Positions 1 through 6,349 of a stretch of 12,724 bases of DNA are shown here, in pieces. The translations under genes were made by a program, and so were the position numbers. The stretch comes from Candidatus Aenigmatarchaeota archaeon (lineage in GTDB: Archaea; Aenigmatarchaeota; Aenigmatarchaeia; PWEA01; JACQIF01), in the NCBI GenBank assembly GCA_016198635.1, contig JACQIF010000076.1, forward strand, positions 1-12,724, read 5' to 3'. The notes under the pieces are model-generated. The model did no database searches and was not told where the DNA came from. It worked only from the letters and a program-made list of their open reading frames with translations. Each line of letters begins with the position of its first letter. Position 1 is the stretch's first letter.

Positions 1-221
1 CCGCTCTCCTTGTGCACGGTCGTTGTGCGACGTTCGCCGGCCAGATGTGCGTATGTGCGCGTGCGGTGTGTTCCTATGCGTTCGGACACCTTCCTCAAGA
101 CGACTTTGATATTTTTGTGGGAGCCCATAATGGACTTAGCTATCTCATTGAATTCAGCGTTATCATCTATCTCCACAATGGCTATATCGCCTACAACGTC
201 GTACGCCCGTGTTCTCTCCAT
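1..221 (-). CDS. trm5: tRNA (guanine-37-N1)-methyltransferase Trm5, N-terminal part (partial)
   Basis: This minus-strand frame opens at ATG 221-219 and stays open for 73 codons to the window edge, so only the N-terminus is present. It reads like the D1 domain and the start of the next domain of archaeal Trm5: YDVVGDIAIVEI (residues 7-18), then IMGSHKNIKVVLRKVSERIG (31-50), an R-x-R-x-Y stretch (53-57), LAGE (60-63) and TVHKES (68-73). In the family these precede a Rossmann-fold domain that uses S-adenosylmethionine to methylate G37 of tRNA, or act on wyosine precursors in some paralogues; that domain lies outside the window. The start is supported by a TATA box centred 25.5 bp upstream, which suggests a leaderless mRNA. 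The gene is divergent from the phosphoesterase. Which Trm5 subclass it is (a, b or c) cannot be told from this fragment. Confidence 0.85.
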   Translation of the reverse strand, partial: MERTRAYDVVGDIAIVEIDDNAEFNEIAKSIMGSHKNIKVVLRKVSERIGTHRTRTYAHLAGERRTTTVHKES

Positions 222-242
222 ACGTTCTGTACGATTGATAGG

Positions 243-250
243 TTTTTAAG
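243..250. promoter_or_regulatory. Shared bidirectional TATA box for trm5 and the phosphoesterase gene
   Basis: TTTTTAAG on the plus strand (CTTAAAAA on the minus) is centred at 246.5. This is exactly 25.5 bp from the ATG at 272 (plus) and 25.5 bp from the ATG at 221 (minus). No other TATA-like element is placed for either gene, so one box appears to serve both directions, with transcription starting at or next to each start codon. Confidence 0.65.
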
Positions 251-271
251 CGGCAAAAATAATCTTATCGC

Positions 272-973
272 ATGAAATACGCAATCTTCGCGGACGTCCA
301 TGCGAACTACGCTGCTCTCAAAGCCGTATTCGAGCACATAAACATCAACTACGGCCCTGCAATCAATTACTACCTCTTCGGCGGCGACGCCGTAGGGCAG
401 GGCCCGCACCCCAACGAGGTTTGCACCCTGCTGCGCGGAAAGCGCAACCTGATAGGAATAAAGGGGGACAACGATGTTGCACTTCTCAAGAACCTAACCA
501 CGGGCCTGGACAAGGACATTGTGGATACGATAGCCTGGACAAGCCAAATTCTTACAAAGGAAAACAGGCGGTTCTTGGATAAACTGGAGGAGTACGTGGG
601 CATACACAGCGACGGATTAGAGATACTGCTCGTTCACGGCTCGCCAGACAACCTGATCAGCGGCGAGATATACCAGAATATAATAGCAGAGGACGCCAAG
701 AGGATATTCGACAAAACAGGCGCTGACATACTGTTGACGTGCCACACGCACACGCCGTTTGTGCGCCAGTTCGACGCCAGGCTCCTGATTAATGTTGGTT
801 CTGTCGGGCAGCCGCGTGACCGTGACCCTCGTGCGTGCTACGTCTTTCTCGACACGGAGACACGGCAAGTTACGTTTCACCGCGTCGCATACAACATCAC
901 CCTTACCGCGGAGTCGGCGAGGCGTGCGAAGCTGCCCGAATCATTCTCGGAGAGGCTGTACTACGGTTGGTGA
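272..973 (+). CDS. Calcineurin-like metallophosphoesterase, YfcE/ApaH-like
   Basis: This 233-residue cytosolic protein has the metallophosphoesterase motifs in order: D8-x-H10 (ADVHANYAAL), GGD39-AVGQGP, GD66-N67-D68, H122-GSP, the C-H158-T-H160 pair and a closing NVGSVGQPRD (174-183). Such enzymes use two metal ions to hydrolyse phosphodiesters or phosphomonoesters; close relatives include small phosphodiesterases and diadenosine-polyphosphate hydrolases, and the substrate cannot be read here. The usual third motif is GNHD; here it is GDND, so the metal-bridging Asn position holds Asp. The gene is first after a shared TATA box and is probably leaderless. Its last 13 bases overlap the 3' end of the convergent membrane-protein gene. 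Fold confidence is high; substrate is unknown. Confidence 0.85.
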   Translation: MKYAIFADVHANYAALKAVFEHININYGPAINYYLFGGDAVGQGPHPNEVCTLLRGKRNLIGIKGDNDVALLKNLTTGLDKDIVDTIAWTSQILTKENRRFLDKLEEYVGIHSDGLEILLVHGSPDNLISGEIYQNIIAEDAKRIFDKTGADILLTCHTHTPFVRQFDARLLINVGSVGQPRDRDPRACYVFLDTETRQVTFHRVAYNITLTAESARRAKLPESFSERLYYGW

Positions 974-1341
974 GGGCGTACCTCGATGAGCCCGCTGCTA
1001 AACGCAAGCGGCAGAAGAAGCCTTTCCGCGTTGTATACCCAGAAAGGCGCGTATGTCACAAAAGCCAACGCGTTGCCGAAGAAAACGGCGTTGGATATGT
1101 ACTCCAAAACGATGGCCTCCGAGACCCATAGAACACCCAGTATAACGCCTTCGTTGCGCGCACCCACGCCGGCAGTCTTGAAGTATGAGTACGCGAGCGC
1201 CGATGTCGTAAAAAAGTTCAAAACGACTGCGCCGAAAGCCACAGGACCTCTTGATAAGCCGATGGTTTCCGTTATCAAAAAGAGAAACGCTATAATACCG
1301 TAACCTGCCGCACCAAAAACAGCTGCCCTAAACAATTTCAT
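961..1341 (-). CDS. Small multi-pass membrane protein, unknown function
   Basis: I do not recognise the family of this 126-residue protein. It has about four hydrophobic segments, near residues 5-28, 33-54, 66-86 and 88-112, with Glu in several (for example ITETIG, WVSEAIVLEY). The tail is short and polar, ending in HQP. The start at ATG 1341-1339 is supported by a TATA-like TTTAAATA about 24 bp upstream on the minus strand, which predicts a leaderless message. The gene is divergent from dph5 and overlaps the phosphoesterase tail to tail by 13 bp. It is likely real because the hydrophobic pattern is clean, the promoter spacing fits, and no better frame exists in this interval. No function is assigned. 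Confidence 0.7.
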   Translation of the reverse strand: MKLFRAAVFGAAGYGIIAFLFLITETIGLSRGPVAFGAVVLNFFTTSALAYSYFKTAGVGARNEGVILGVLWVSEAIVLEYISNAVFFGNALAFVTYAPFWVYNAERLLLPLAFSSGLIEVRPHQP

Positions 1342-1360
1342 AAAACCCCTTAGGTTTTGT

Positions 1361-1368
1361 TATTTAAA
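1361..1368 (-). promoter_or_regulatory. TATA box for the minus-strand membrane protein
   Basis: The minus strand reads TTTAAATA, centred about 23.5-24.5 bp upstream of ATG 1341. The spacing suits a leaderless transcript. Confidence 0.55.
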
Positions 1369-1377
1369 CCCTTGAAT

Positions 1378-1397
1378 TTTGGGGCTCCCGCCCCAAA
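1378..1397. repeat. GC-rich hairpin between two divergent promoters
   Basis: TTTGGGGC (1378-1385) and GCCCCAAA (1390-1397) form a perfect 8-bp stem with a TCCC loop. It lies between the TATA box of the minus-strand membrane protein and that of dph5, so neither predicted leaderless transcript would include it. A DNA-level role such as a protein-binding dyad is therefore more likely than a terminator or attenuator. A smaller inverted repeat (AAAACC/GGTTTT, 1342-1347 and 1353-1358) lies next to the membrane-protein start. Confidence 0.5.
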
Positions 1398-1406
1398 GGT
1401 AGGAAC

Positions 1407-1414
1407 TATTTAAG
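1407..1414 (+). promoter_or_regulatory. TATA box for dph5
   Basis: TATTTAAG is centred at 1410.5, 25.5 bp before the dph5 ATG, consistent with a leaderless start. Confidence 0.65.
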
Positions 1415-1415
1415 A

Positions 1416-1435
1416 GCAAGGGGTTAACCTCTTGC
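1416..1435. promoter_or_regulatory. 20-bp near-perfect palindrome at the dph5 transcription start
   Basis: GCAAG-G-GGTTAACC-T-CTTGC is a palindrome with a single mismatched pair. It fills the space from just after the dph5 TATA box to the base before the ATG. A repressor bound here would cover the transcription start, so it is a candidate operator. No regulator is identified, and chance or an RNA-level role is not excluded. Confidence 0.35.
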
Positions 1436-2203
1436 ATGCTCTACCTGATCGGTGTCGGTCTCCACGACGAGAAAGACATCACGTTGAGGGGAATCGAAAC
1501 TGCCAAAGCATGCTCTGTCATTTACATTGAAACATACACTTCAAAATGGCGCGGTGCTGCCGCTTTGGAAAAACTGACCGGCAAACATTTCTTGGAAGCG
1601 AAGAGGAAGGATATGGAAGAAAACGCGAGCACGCTGATAGAGAAGGCGCGGTTCGATGACATGGCGATCCTCGTTCCGGGAGACCCGTTGGTGGCGACCA
1701 CCCACATGGCTCTTGTCATAGAAGCGCGCAAGAAAGGTGTTGACGTGCGCGTCATCCACGGGTCTTCTGTTTACTCGGCTATCGCGTCCACAGGACTGTC
1801 CATCTACAAGTTCGGCAAGACTACTACGATTCCGCGCATTCAGGAGGGATATGAACCGACAAGCTTCTACGATACTATCGTAGAGAACCTGCGCGTGGGA
1901 GCCCACACGCTTTGCCTGCTGGACGTCGGCGAACGGCCAATGAACGTGCGTGAAGCGATAGAAAGGCTTCAATACGCCGAGCGGCTGCAAAAAAAAGGCG
2001 TTGCGGCAGTAGAACGCCATGTCGTTGTTGCATCTTTCGGTGAGACAGACACTGTCGCGTACGCGTCCATCGGAGAACTGAAAGTATCGGACTTTCCCAC
2101 ACCTGCCGTGCTTATAGTCCCGGCTACGTTGAGCGATATTGAGAAGGAAGCGCTGGAAAGCGCCGAACGTTTAAAGTTTACTCACGGCAGAGCTGTGTTG
2201 TAA
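1436..2203 (+). CDS. dph5: Diphthine synthase (Dph5)
   Basis: Diphthine synthase uses S-adenosylmethionine to methylate the modified histidine of elongation factor 2, the second step of diphthamide formation in archaea and eukaryotes. The 255-residue length is normal for archaeal Dph5. Family signatures are clear: MLYLIGVGLHDEKDITLRG at the N-terminus (GxGL at 6-9), LVPGDPLVATTH (79-90), the SAM-pocket segment IHGSSVYSAIASTGLSIYKF (107-126) followed by GKTTTIP, and a C-terminal FGETDTVAYASIGEL (201-215) ending in PAVLIVPATLS. The ATG is chosen because it follows a TATA box at the leaderless distance and matches the family N-terminus exactly. The next gene has its own TATA box, so dph5 may be monocistronic. 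Confidence 0.95.
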   Translation: MLYLIGVGLHDEKDITLRGIETAKACSVIYIETYTSKWRGAAALEKLTGKHFLEAKRKDMEENASTLIEKARFDDMAILVPGDPLVATTHMALVIEARKKGVDVRVIHGSSVYSAIASTGLSIYKFGKTTTIPRIQEGYEPTSFYDTIVENLRVGAHTLCLLDVGERPMNVREAIERLQYAERLQKKGVAAVERHVVVASFGETDTVAYASIGELKVSDFPTPAVLIVPATLSDIEKEALESAERLKFTHGRAVL

Positions 2204-2206
2204 ACG

Positions 2207-2214
2207 TTATTAAG
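2207..2214 (+). promoter_or_regulatory. TATA box for the pilin-like gene
   Basis: TTATTAAG, immediately after the dph5 stop, is centred 25.5 bp before ATG 2236. Confidence 0.55.
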
Positions 2215-2235
2215 GCCTGCCGGCTCTATAGGGCT

Positions 2236-3138
2236 ATGAAAGGCAGCGCAACAACAGGCATAATTTTACTTTTTATAATAGTGATAGCACTGGCTGCCGC
2301 GGCCATCTACTTCATAGGAGCCGGTAAGAGCACGGGCGTCGCGGCCACCGGCTTGGCAGGCACCTCTGTGTCAAGCTTTTCGATAAAAGGCGTCAGGGAG
2401 AACGTAGTACTCGTTTCCAATGAAGGCACTTCCACGATTGGCAAGAACGGATTGAATGTGCTGGTTAATGGAAGACCCACGCCCTACGTGCAGAATGCTC
2501 CTATAGCGCCCAGCACAGTAGGCGAGCTTGCACTGCCTCTGGTTCCTGGAGCATGCCAGGTAAAGATAGAGGTGGTCGGCGCCTTCGATATAAAAACGAC
2601 TACAGCAAGCATGTGTTTGTATGACGAAGAGTTCAACAATATTCCCCAGTGGAACGCGTCGGGCGCCACGCTAACGGCATCTGGCGGAACTGCAACATTC
2701 TCCAACGGGCAGTCTATCGGCAAGGCGTTCGACTTGACTTCATTTAAGAATAGTCCTTGGACACTCGATGCAAAGTTGAGAGGGGACTCCCCGGTTGTTC
2801 TGTTCCTGCAGCAGAACGGCGTCGGCTACGCTTTTGGAATCGCATCGCGTGGATCGGATGCTACAGAAGTTGCGTTTTGGAGCGATACGACCAAGAAAGG
2901 AAAGGGCGTATATCAGTGGACATGGGATACCCAGCGATGGTATCGTTTTAAGATTGCTTCTGAAGGCAACGGAATATACTTTGGCAAGGTATGGGAGGAC
3001 GGAACTATTGAGCCTTCCTCCTGGGTGGCTTTCTTGACTGATACAACCTATATACAGGGCGGCGCTGGGTTGGCGATGGATACTGCAGGCGAAACCATAG
3101 AGGCGGACTATTTGAGGATAGCAATACCTGCGGCGTGA
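2236..3138 (+). CDS. Pilin-like membrane-anchored protein with Ig-like and LamG-like domains
   Basis: The N-terminus MKGSATTGIILL followed by an aliphatic helix to about residue 28 resembles an archaeal type IV pilin or pseudopilin: a very short positive leader, KG before a possible prepilin-peptidase cut, then a hydrophobic helix. The outer part has two regions. Residues about 45-127 (SNEGTSTIGKNGLNVLVNG, then a Pro-Gly turn) look like the small beta-sandwich common in archaeal pilin-like proteins, and C107 and C127 could form a disulphide. Residues about 130-300 look like a LamG or concanavalin-like jelly roll (WYRFKIASEGNGIYFGKVWEDG, GGAGLAMD, DYLRIAI) and may bind sugar. A surface adhesin or pilus subunit is the inference. 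The next small gene starts 4 bases after the stop. A simple signal-anchored surface protein is the alternative. Confidence 0.65.
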   Translation: MKGSATTGIILLFIIVIALAAAAIYFIGAGKSTGVAATGLAGTSVSSFSIKGVRENVVLVSNEGTSTIGKNGLNVLVNGRPTPYVQNAPIAPSTVGELALPLVPGACQVKIEVVGAFDIKTTTASMCLYDEEFNNIPQWNASGATLTASGGTATFSNGQSIGKAFDLTSFKNSPWTLDAKLRGDSPVVLFLQQNGVGYAFGIASRGSDATEVAFWSDTTKKGKGVYQWTWDTQRWYRFKIASEGNGIYFGKVWEDGTIEPSSWVAFLTDTTYIQGGAGLAMDTAGETIEADYLRIAIPAA

Positions 3139-3142
3139 TTGT

Positions 3143-3280
3143 ATGGGATTCATAAAACACCTTGTCTACACCATCATAATACTGCTCGCAGGAAGCATAA
3201 TGCTGCATTTTTTTGGCCTTCCCACGCCATTCGAACTGCTGAAAATATTCGTTCGGGTTTTCAGCGTACCGGCGGGCTGA
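3143..3280 (+). CDS. 45-residue single-pass membrane peptide
   Basis: This ORF of 45 codons plus stop begins 4 bases after the pilin-like gene, so the two are probably co-transcribed and perhaps translationally coupled. The peptide starts MGFIKHLVYTIIILLAGSIM: a basic residue, then a hydrophobic helix of about 18-20 residues, then a Pro-containing turn (LPTPFELLK) and a second amphipathic stretch (IFVRVFS) ending VPAG. It could be a small accessory subunit or chaperone of the pilin-like protein. A partial ribosome-binding match (GTGAT) overlaps the upstream stop. I know no family for it, and it is short enough that conservation in relatives should be required. Confidence 0.5.
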   Translation: MGFIKHLVYTIIILLAGSIMLHFFGLPTPFELLKIFVRVFSVPAG

Positions 3281-3281
3281 C

Positions 3282-3289
3282 TATAAATA
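3282..3289 (+). promoter_or_regulatory. TATA box for the small zinc-ribbon gene
   Basis: TATAAATA, an excellent archaeal TATA match, is centred 25.5 bp before ATG 3311. Confidence 0.65.
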
Positions 3290-3310
3290 TTATGCATTCG
3301 AGATGGTGCC

Positions 3311-3436
3311 ATGGCAGAAGATTACAACGACGAGCAGAAAAAGATAGCTTATGTGTGCAGCGTCTGCCAAGAGATGTTCAAAGATGCGGGCATGTGTCCC
3401 AACTGCGACGCTGTCCTCAAGAAGAAAGGTGAGTAG
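3311..3436 (+). CDS. 41-residue zinc-ribbon protein
   Basis: The peptide runs MAEDYNDEQKKIAYVCSVCQ, continues to a second CPNC knuckle and ends in LKKKGE. The two CxxC pairs (C16/C19 and C29/C32) are spaced as in a minimal zinc ribbon, with an acidic N-terminus and a basic C-terminus. Such mini-ribbons in archaea are often nucleic-acid or ribosome associated, but nothing here fixes a role. The gene has its own strong TATA box at the leaderless distance. ATGs at 3292 and 3303 are in other frames. It ends 43 bp before the calcium ATPase, which has a separate TATA box. Reality is likely given the promoter and the paired cysteines; function is unknown. Confidence 0.7.
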   Translation: MAEDYNDEQKKIAYVCSVCQEMFKDAGMCPNCDAVLKKKGE

Positions 3437-3449
3437 GCGCAGCCTAAGG

Positions 3450-3456
3450 TTTAAAT
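3450..3456 (+). promoter_or_regulatory. TATA box for the P-type ATPase
   Basis: TTTAAAT is centred 27 bp before ATG 3480, within the leaderless range. Confidence 0.55.
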
Positions 3457-3479
3457 GAAGTGTTATCTCATAGAGACTC

Positions 3480-6143
3480 ATGCAGTGGCACACTGTTGAC
3501 GTAAACGCGTTATACAAAGAGCTTGGCTCCACTCCTTCGGGAATCTCTTCTACAGAGGCCTCCGCGCGCCTGGCGCGTTACGGTGCAAACGAGCTAAAAC
3601 AAACAGGAGGCATCAGTCCGGTCGCCCTGTTCGTGGGGCAGTTCAAAAACGTACTGGTCATAACATTGTTGGCTGCCGCGGCCCTGTCATTTATCATCGG
3701 AGAAGTCTTGGACGCTGAAGCGATCGTGCTGATATTGGTCATCAATGCCGCATTGGGGTTCTTCCAGGAGTACAAGGCCGAACGCGCGCTGGCCGCCCTG
3801 CGAAAGATGGTGAAGGCGTCTTGCACGGTACTGCGCGACGGGAAGCGCACAGAAGTCGCGACAGTGGCCGTTGTCCCCGGAGACGTCATGCTGCTGGAGC
3901 CAGGTGATAAGGTTCCTGCAGACGCAAGGCTTATCGAAGTCAGCAACCTTAAGATACAGGAGGCCGCATTGACAGGCGAATCGGTTCCTGTTAAGAAGAG
4001 CGTCGGTACGTCAAAAGGCGACACGCCAACAGCAGACCAGCGCAACATGGTGTTCATGGGCACAGATGTTGTATATGGCGTCGGACGGGCTATCGTTGTC
4101 GCTACAGGGATGGCAACCCAGCTGGGCACTATAGCCTCCCTCGTGCAGGAACATAAGGAGGAGATGCCCCTCGAAAAAAGGATGGGCGAACTAAGCAGGA
4201 GACTTGGCATCGCTTCCATTCTCATTGTCGCCGTCGTTACGTTAATCGGAATCCTCAAGCAGTCGGTGATAACGCCAGACACATTAAGGCAGACTTTCAT
4301 CGCAGGCGTGGCGTTGGCTGTTGCTGCAATACCAGAAGGCTTGCCTGCTGTCGTTACAGTATCGCTCGCCGCGGGTGTACAGCGAATGGCTAGGAAGAAC
4401 TCTATCATCCGACGTCTGCCGGCTGTCGAAACATTGGGTTCTGTGTCTGTCATATGTACGGACAAGACAGGGACGCTGACACAGAATAAGATGACCGTAA
4501 CACACGTCAACTGCGAGAACGCTTACAGCGTAAGCGGCGTCGGATACAGGCCCGAAGGAGCGTTCACTCTAGATGGCAAAGCGACCGATCCAACAAAAAA
4601 CGATACGCTGATGCTACTGCTGCGCGGCGCTGTTCTCTGCAACAACGCAGAGCTCAACGAGAGGGACGGATGGACAATACTCGGAGACCCGACAGAAGGA
4701 TGCCTGCTCACGCTGGCCAGAAAAGCCGGGATGGATAAGGCGGAAACAGAGAAGCGCTGCCAACGCATTGTTGAGATCCCATTTGACTCTGAAAGGAAGA
4801 TGATGTCAACGATCAACCTTGTTGGCCGTACGCTGTTCGTTCACACCAAAGGCGCGCCTGAAGCCGTACTGGACAGATGCGATCGCATACTCGTTAAGGG
4901 GCGCGTGCGTCAGATCACACAGAAAGACCGCGTGCGCATATTGACAGAAACTGGCAGCATGGCTTCGCAGGCGTTGCGGCTCTTGGCTTTCGCTTACAGG
5001 GATATCGAGAAACGGGATGAGTATGCGCCCGAGGAGACCGAGCGCAACCTTGTGTTCCTAGGCATAGTTGGAATGATAGACCCGCCGCGTCCCGAAATCA
5101 GATCTTCTGTTGCAACAGCGCGGGAAGCTGGTATACGCACCGTAATGGTTACGGGGGACAACGGCCTCACTGCACAGGCCGTAGCGCAGCAGATAGGCTT
5201 GGAAACTGTAGGAACGATAGACGGCCGGGCGCTGGATGCAATGACAGACGAACAGCTCAGCGAACGTATACCAAGCGTTTCGGTTTTCGCGCGCGTGTCA
5301 CCCCAGCATAAAGTCCGCATTGTCGATGCAATTAAGCGAAGCGGTCGTGTTGTCGCGATGACAGGCGACGGTGTCAACGATGCGCCAGCACTGAAGAAAG
5401 CTGACGTAGGCGTGGCAATGGGAATATCCGGTACGGACGTGGCCCGCGAGGCTTCGGACGTCATACTCGTAGACGACAACTACACTTCCATAGTCGCCGC
5501 AGTCGAAGAGGGCCGGGGCGTTTACGATAACATACAGAAGTTCGTTAACTACCTTCTAAGCTCTAACATAGGGGAAGTACTGGCCATATTATTCTCGATT
5601 CTCCTGTTCCCGTCCTTGCCGCTGACAGCACTGCAGTTGCTATGGATTAATATCGCTACAGACGGTTTGCCTGCCATTGCCCTTGGAGTTGACCCGATAG
5701 ACAAAAACATAATGAAACGGAAGCCCGTTGAGAAGAATAAGGGCATCCTAGATCGCAATACAACCGTGCTCCTTGGCGTCATCGGCTTAACGATCGCAGC
5801 AGGCATAGTCACAGTTTTTTCCCTATACATGCCAAAAGGGCTCGACTATGCAAGAACCATGGCTTTCACAACAATCGTATTCTTTGAGATGGTAAATGTT
5901 TTCAACAGCAGGACAAACGGGTCGCTTCTTCGGGAAGGCATACTCGGAAATAACTACCTGTTCCTGGCTGTCCTGGTGTCCGTGTTAATGCAAGTTGCAA
6001 TAGTCTACACGCCGCTGGCAACTGTTTTCCACGTCGTCCCCCTCGCTGCAACGGACTGGCTCGTTGCTCTGGCCGTTTCGCTGACCGTGTTCGTCGCGGC
6101 AGAGCTGACCAAGAAAGGGCTTGGCAAAACAATGAAAGCCTAG
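3480..6143 (+). CDS. P2A-type calcium-transporting P-type ATPase
   Basis: This 887-residue membrane pump couples ATP hydrolysis to cation export. Motifs run in order: a cation-ATPase N-terminal domain (about 1-70), TGES (165-168) in the actuator domain, PEGLP (285-289) in M4, the phosphorylation site D328-KTGTLT, KGAP (457-460) in the nucleotide domain, TGD (558-560) and TGDGVNDAP (628-636). The ion-binding residues match the SERCA set: E286 in M4, N696 and E699 in M5 (SSNIGEV), N724, T727 and D728 in M6 (WINIATDG), and E803 in M8 (FEMVN). This supports calcium transport rather than Na/K or heavy-metal transport. The length is normal for prokaryotic P2A pumps and no frame damage is seen. It is convergent with a ZIP transporter, with a structured element between them. 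The stop codon lies in the outer stem of that element. Confidence 0.93.
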   Translation: MQWHTVDVNALYKELGSTPSGISSTEASARLARYGANELKQTGGISPVALFVGQFKNVLVITLLAAAALSFIIGEVLDAEAIVLILVINAALGFFQEYKAERALAALRKMVKASCTVLRDGKRTEVATVAVVPGDVMLLEPGDKVPADARLIEVSNLKIQEAALTGESVPVKKSVGTSKGDTPTADQRNMVFMGTDVVYGVGRAIVVATGMATQLGTIASLVQEHKEEMPLEKRMGELSRRLGIASILIVAVVTLIGILKQSVITPDTLRQTFIAGVALAVAAIPEGLPAVVTVSLAAGVQRMARKNSIIRRLPAVETLGSVSVICTDKTGTLTQNKMTVTHVNCENAYSVSGVGYRPEGAFTLDGKATDPTKNDTLMLLLRGAVLCNNAELNERDGWTILGDPTEGCLLTLARKAGMDKAETEKRCQRIVEIPFDSERKMMSTINLVGRTLFVHTKGAPEAVLDRCDRILVKGRVRQITQKDRVRILTETGSMASQALRLLAFAYRDIEKRDEYAPEETERNLVFLGIVGMIDPPRPEIRSSVATAREAGIRTVMVTGDNGLTAQAVAQQIGLETVGTIDGRALDAMTDEQLSERIPSVSVFARVSPQHKVRIVDAIKRSGRVVAMTGDGVNDAPALKKADVGVAMGISGTDVAREASDVILVDDNYTSIVAAVEEGRGVYDNIQKFVNYLLSSNIGEVLAILFSILLFPSLPLTALQLLWINIATDGLPAIALGVDPIDKNIMKRKPVEKNKGILDRNTTVLLGVIGLTIAAGIVTVFSLYMPKGLDYARTMAFTTIVFFEMVNVFNSRTNGSLLREGILGNNYLFLAVLVSVLMQVAIVYTPLATVFHVVPLAATDWLVALAVSLTVFVAAELTKKGLGKTMKA

Positions 6144-6260
6144 TGGTTACGGTGCGCCAGATCCGCTATAGAGTGTCGAGGACACGGCACCTTACACCAG
6201 AAGGTGTAGTAGACAGTCTGCACGCACCCTGCCGTCTTGCGACGGAACACCACCCCACTA
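6141..6260. ncRNA. Candidate structured RNA or multi-stem element between convergent genes
   Basis: This stretch folds into a closed multi-branch shape by eye. The outer stem is TAGTGG (6141-6146) with CCACTA (6255-6260). Inside it GGTGCG (6151-6156) pairs with CGCACC (6223-6228), which encloses two hairpins: GTGTC/GACAC (6173-6177, 6181-6185, GAG loop) and TACACC/GGTGTA (6193-6198, 6203-6208, AGAA loop). A third hairpin, CCGTC/GACGG (6232-6236, 6241-6245, TTGC loop), follows. The strand is not settled. A minus-strand TATA box centred at 6288 would start transcription at about 6260-6264, just at the outer stem; a plus-strand transcript would be the ATPase 3' UTR. I find no tRNA T-loop, no 5S rRNA signature and no RNase P core. 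GGTGC/GCACC followed by TTACA recalls H/ACA RNA but the pocket does not fit well. Confidence 0.35.
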
Positions 6261-6283
6261 GGTGAATATATTATGCATTTGAT

Positions 6284-6292
6284 TATATTTAT
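6284..6292 (-). promoter_or_regulatory. Possible minus-strand TATA box for the structured element
   Basis: The minus strand reads ATAAATATA in an AT-rich patch downstream of the ZIP gene. Its centre is 28 bp from 6260 and about 26 bp from 6262, close to the outer stem of the structured element. No protein start fits this promoter, which is why an RNA product is considered. AT-rich gaps can match by chance. Confidence 0.3.
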
Positions 6293-6294
6293 CG

Positions 6295-6313
6295 TTGACG
6301 TAACTACCGTCAA
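6295..6313. repeat. Small inverted repeat downstream of the ZIP gene
   Basis: TTGACG (6295-6300) and CGTCAA (6308-6313) form a 6-bp stem with a 7-base loop, 37 bp beyond the ZIP stop codon. No T-run follows on the minus strand, so a terminator role is only a possibility. Confidence 0.25.
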
Positions 6314-6349
6314 GGGTCTATTTCCTGTGCTTTCCCCGCTTTTAACAGG

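Noticed and set aside
961..973. 13-bp tail-to-tail overlap of the phosphoesterase and membrane-protein genes as a regulatory antisense element.
   Set aside because: Short convergent overlaps are common in compact archaeal genomes and nothing else points to regulation here.
2213..2227. 15-base exact match AGGCCTGCCGGCTCT between the gap after dph5 and the 199-residue protein gene (about 8619-8633).
   Set aside because: One copy is within coding sequence and the other in an intergenic gap, flanks diverge at once, and a single 15-mer match is plausible by chance in a window this size.
3578..4510. 310-residue minus-strand open frame inside the calcium ATPase gene.
   Set aside because: It lies antisense to clear P-type ATPase motifs and is very rich in Ser, Thr and Ala, as expected of a shadow frame; no promoter is placed for it.
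6141..6260. tRNA with intron, or 5S rRNA, in the gap after the ATPase.
   Set aside because: There is no T-loop GGTTC-like sequence, no 7-bp acceptor stem with fitting arms, and the two-arm lengths do not fit 5S.
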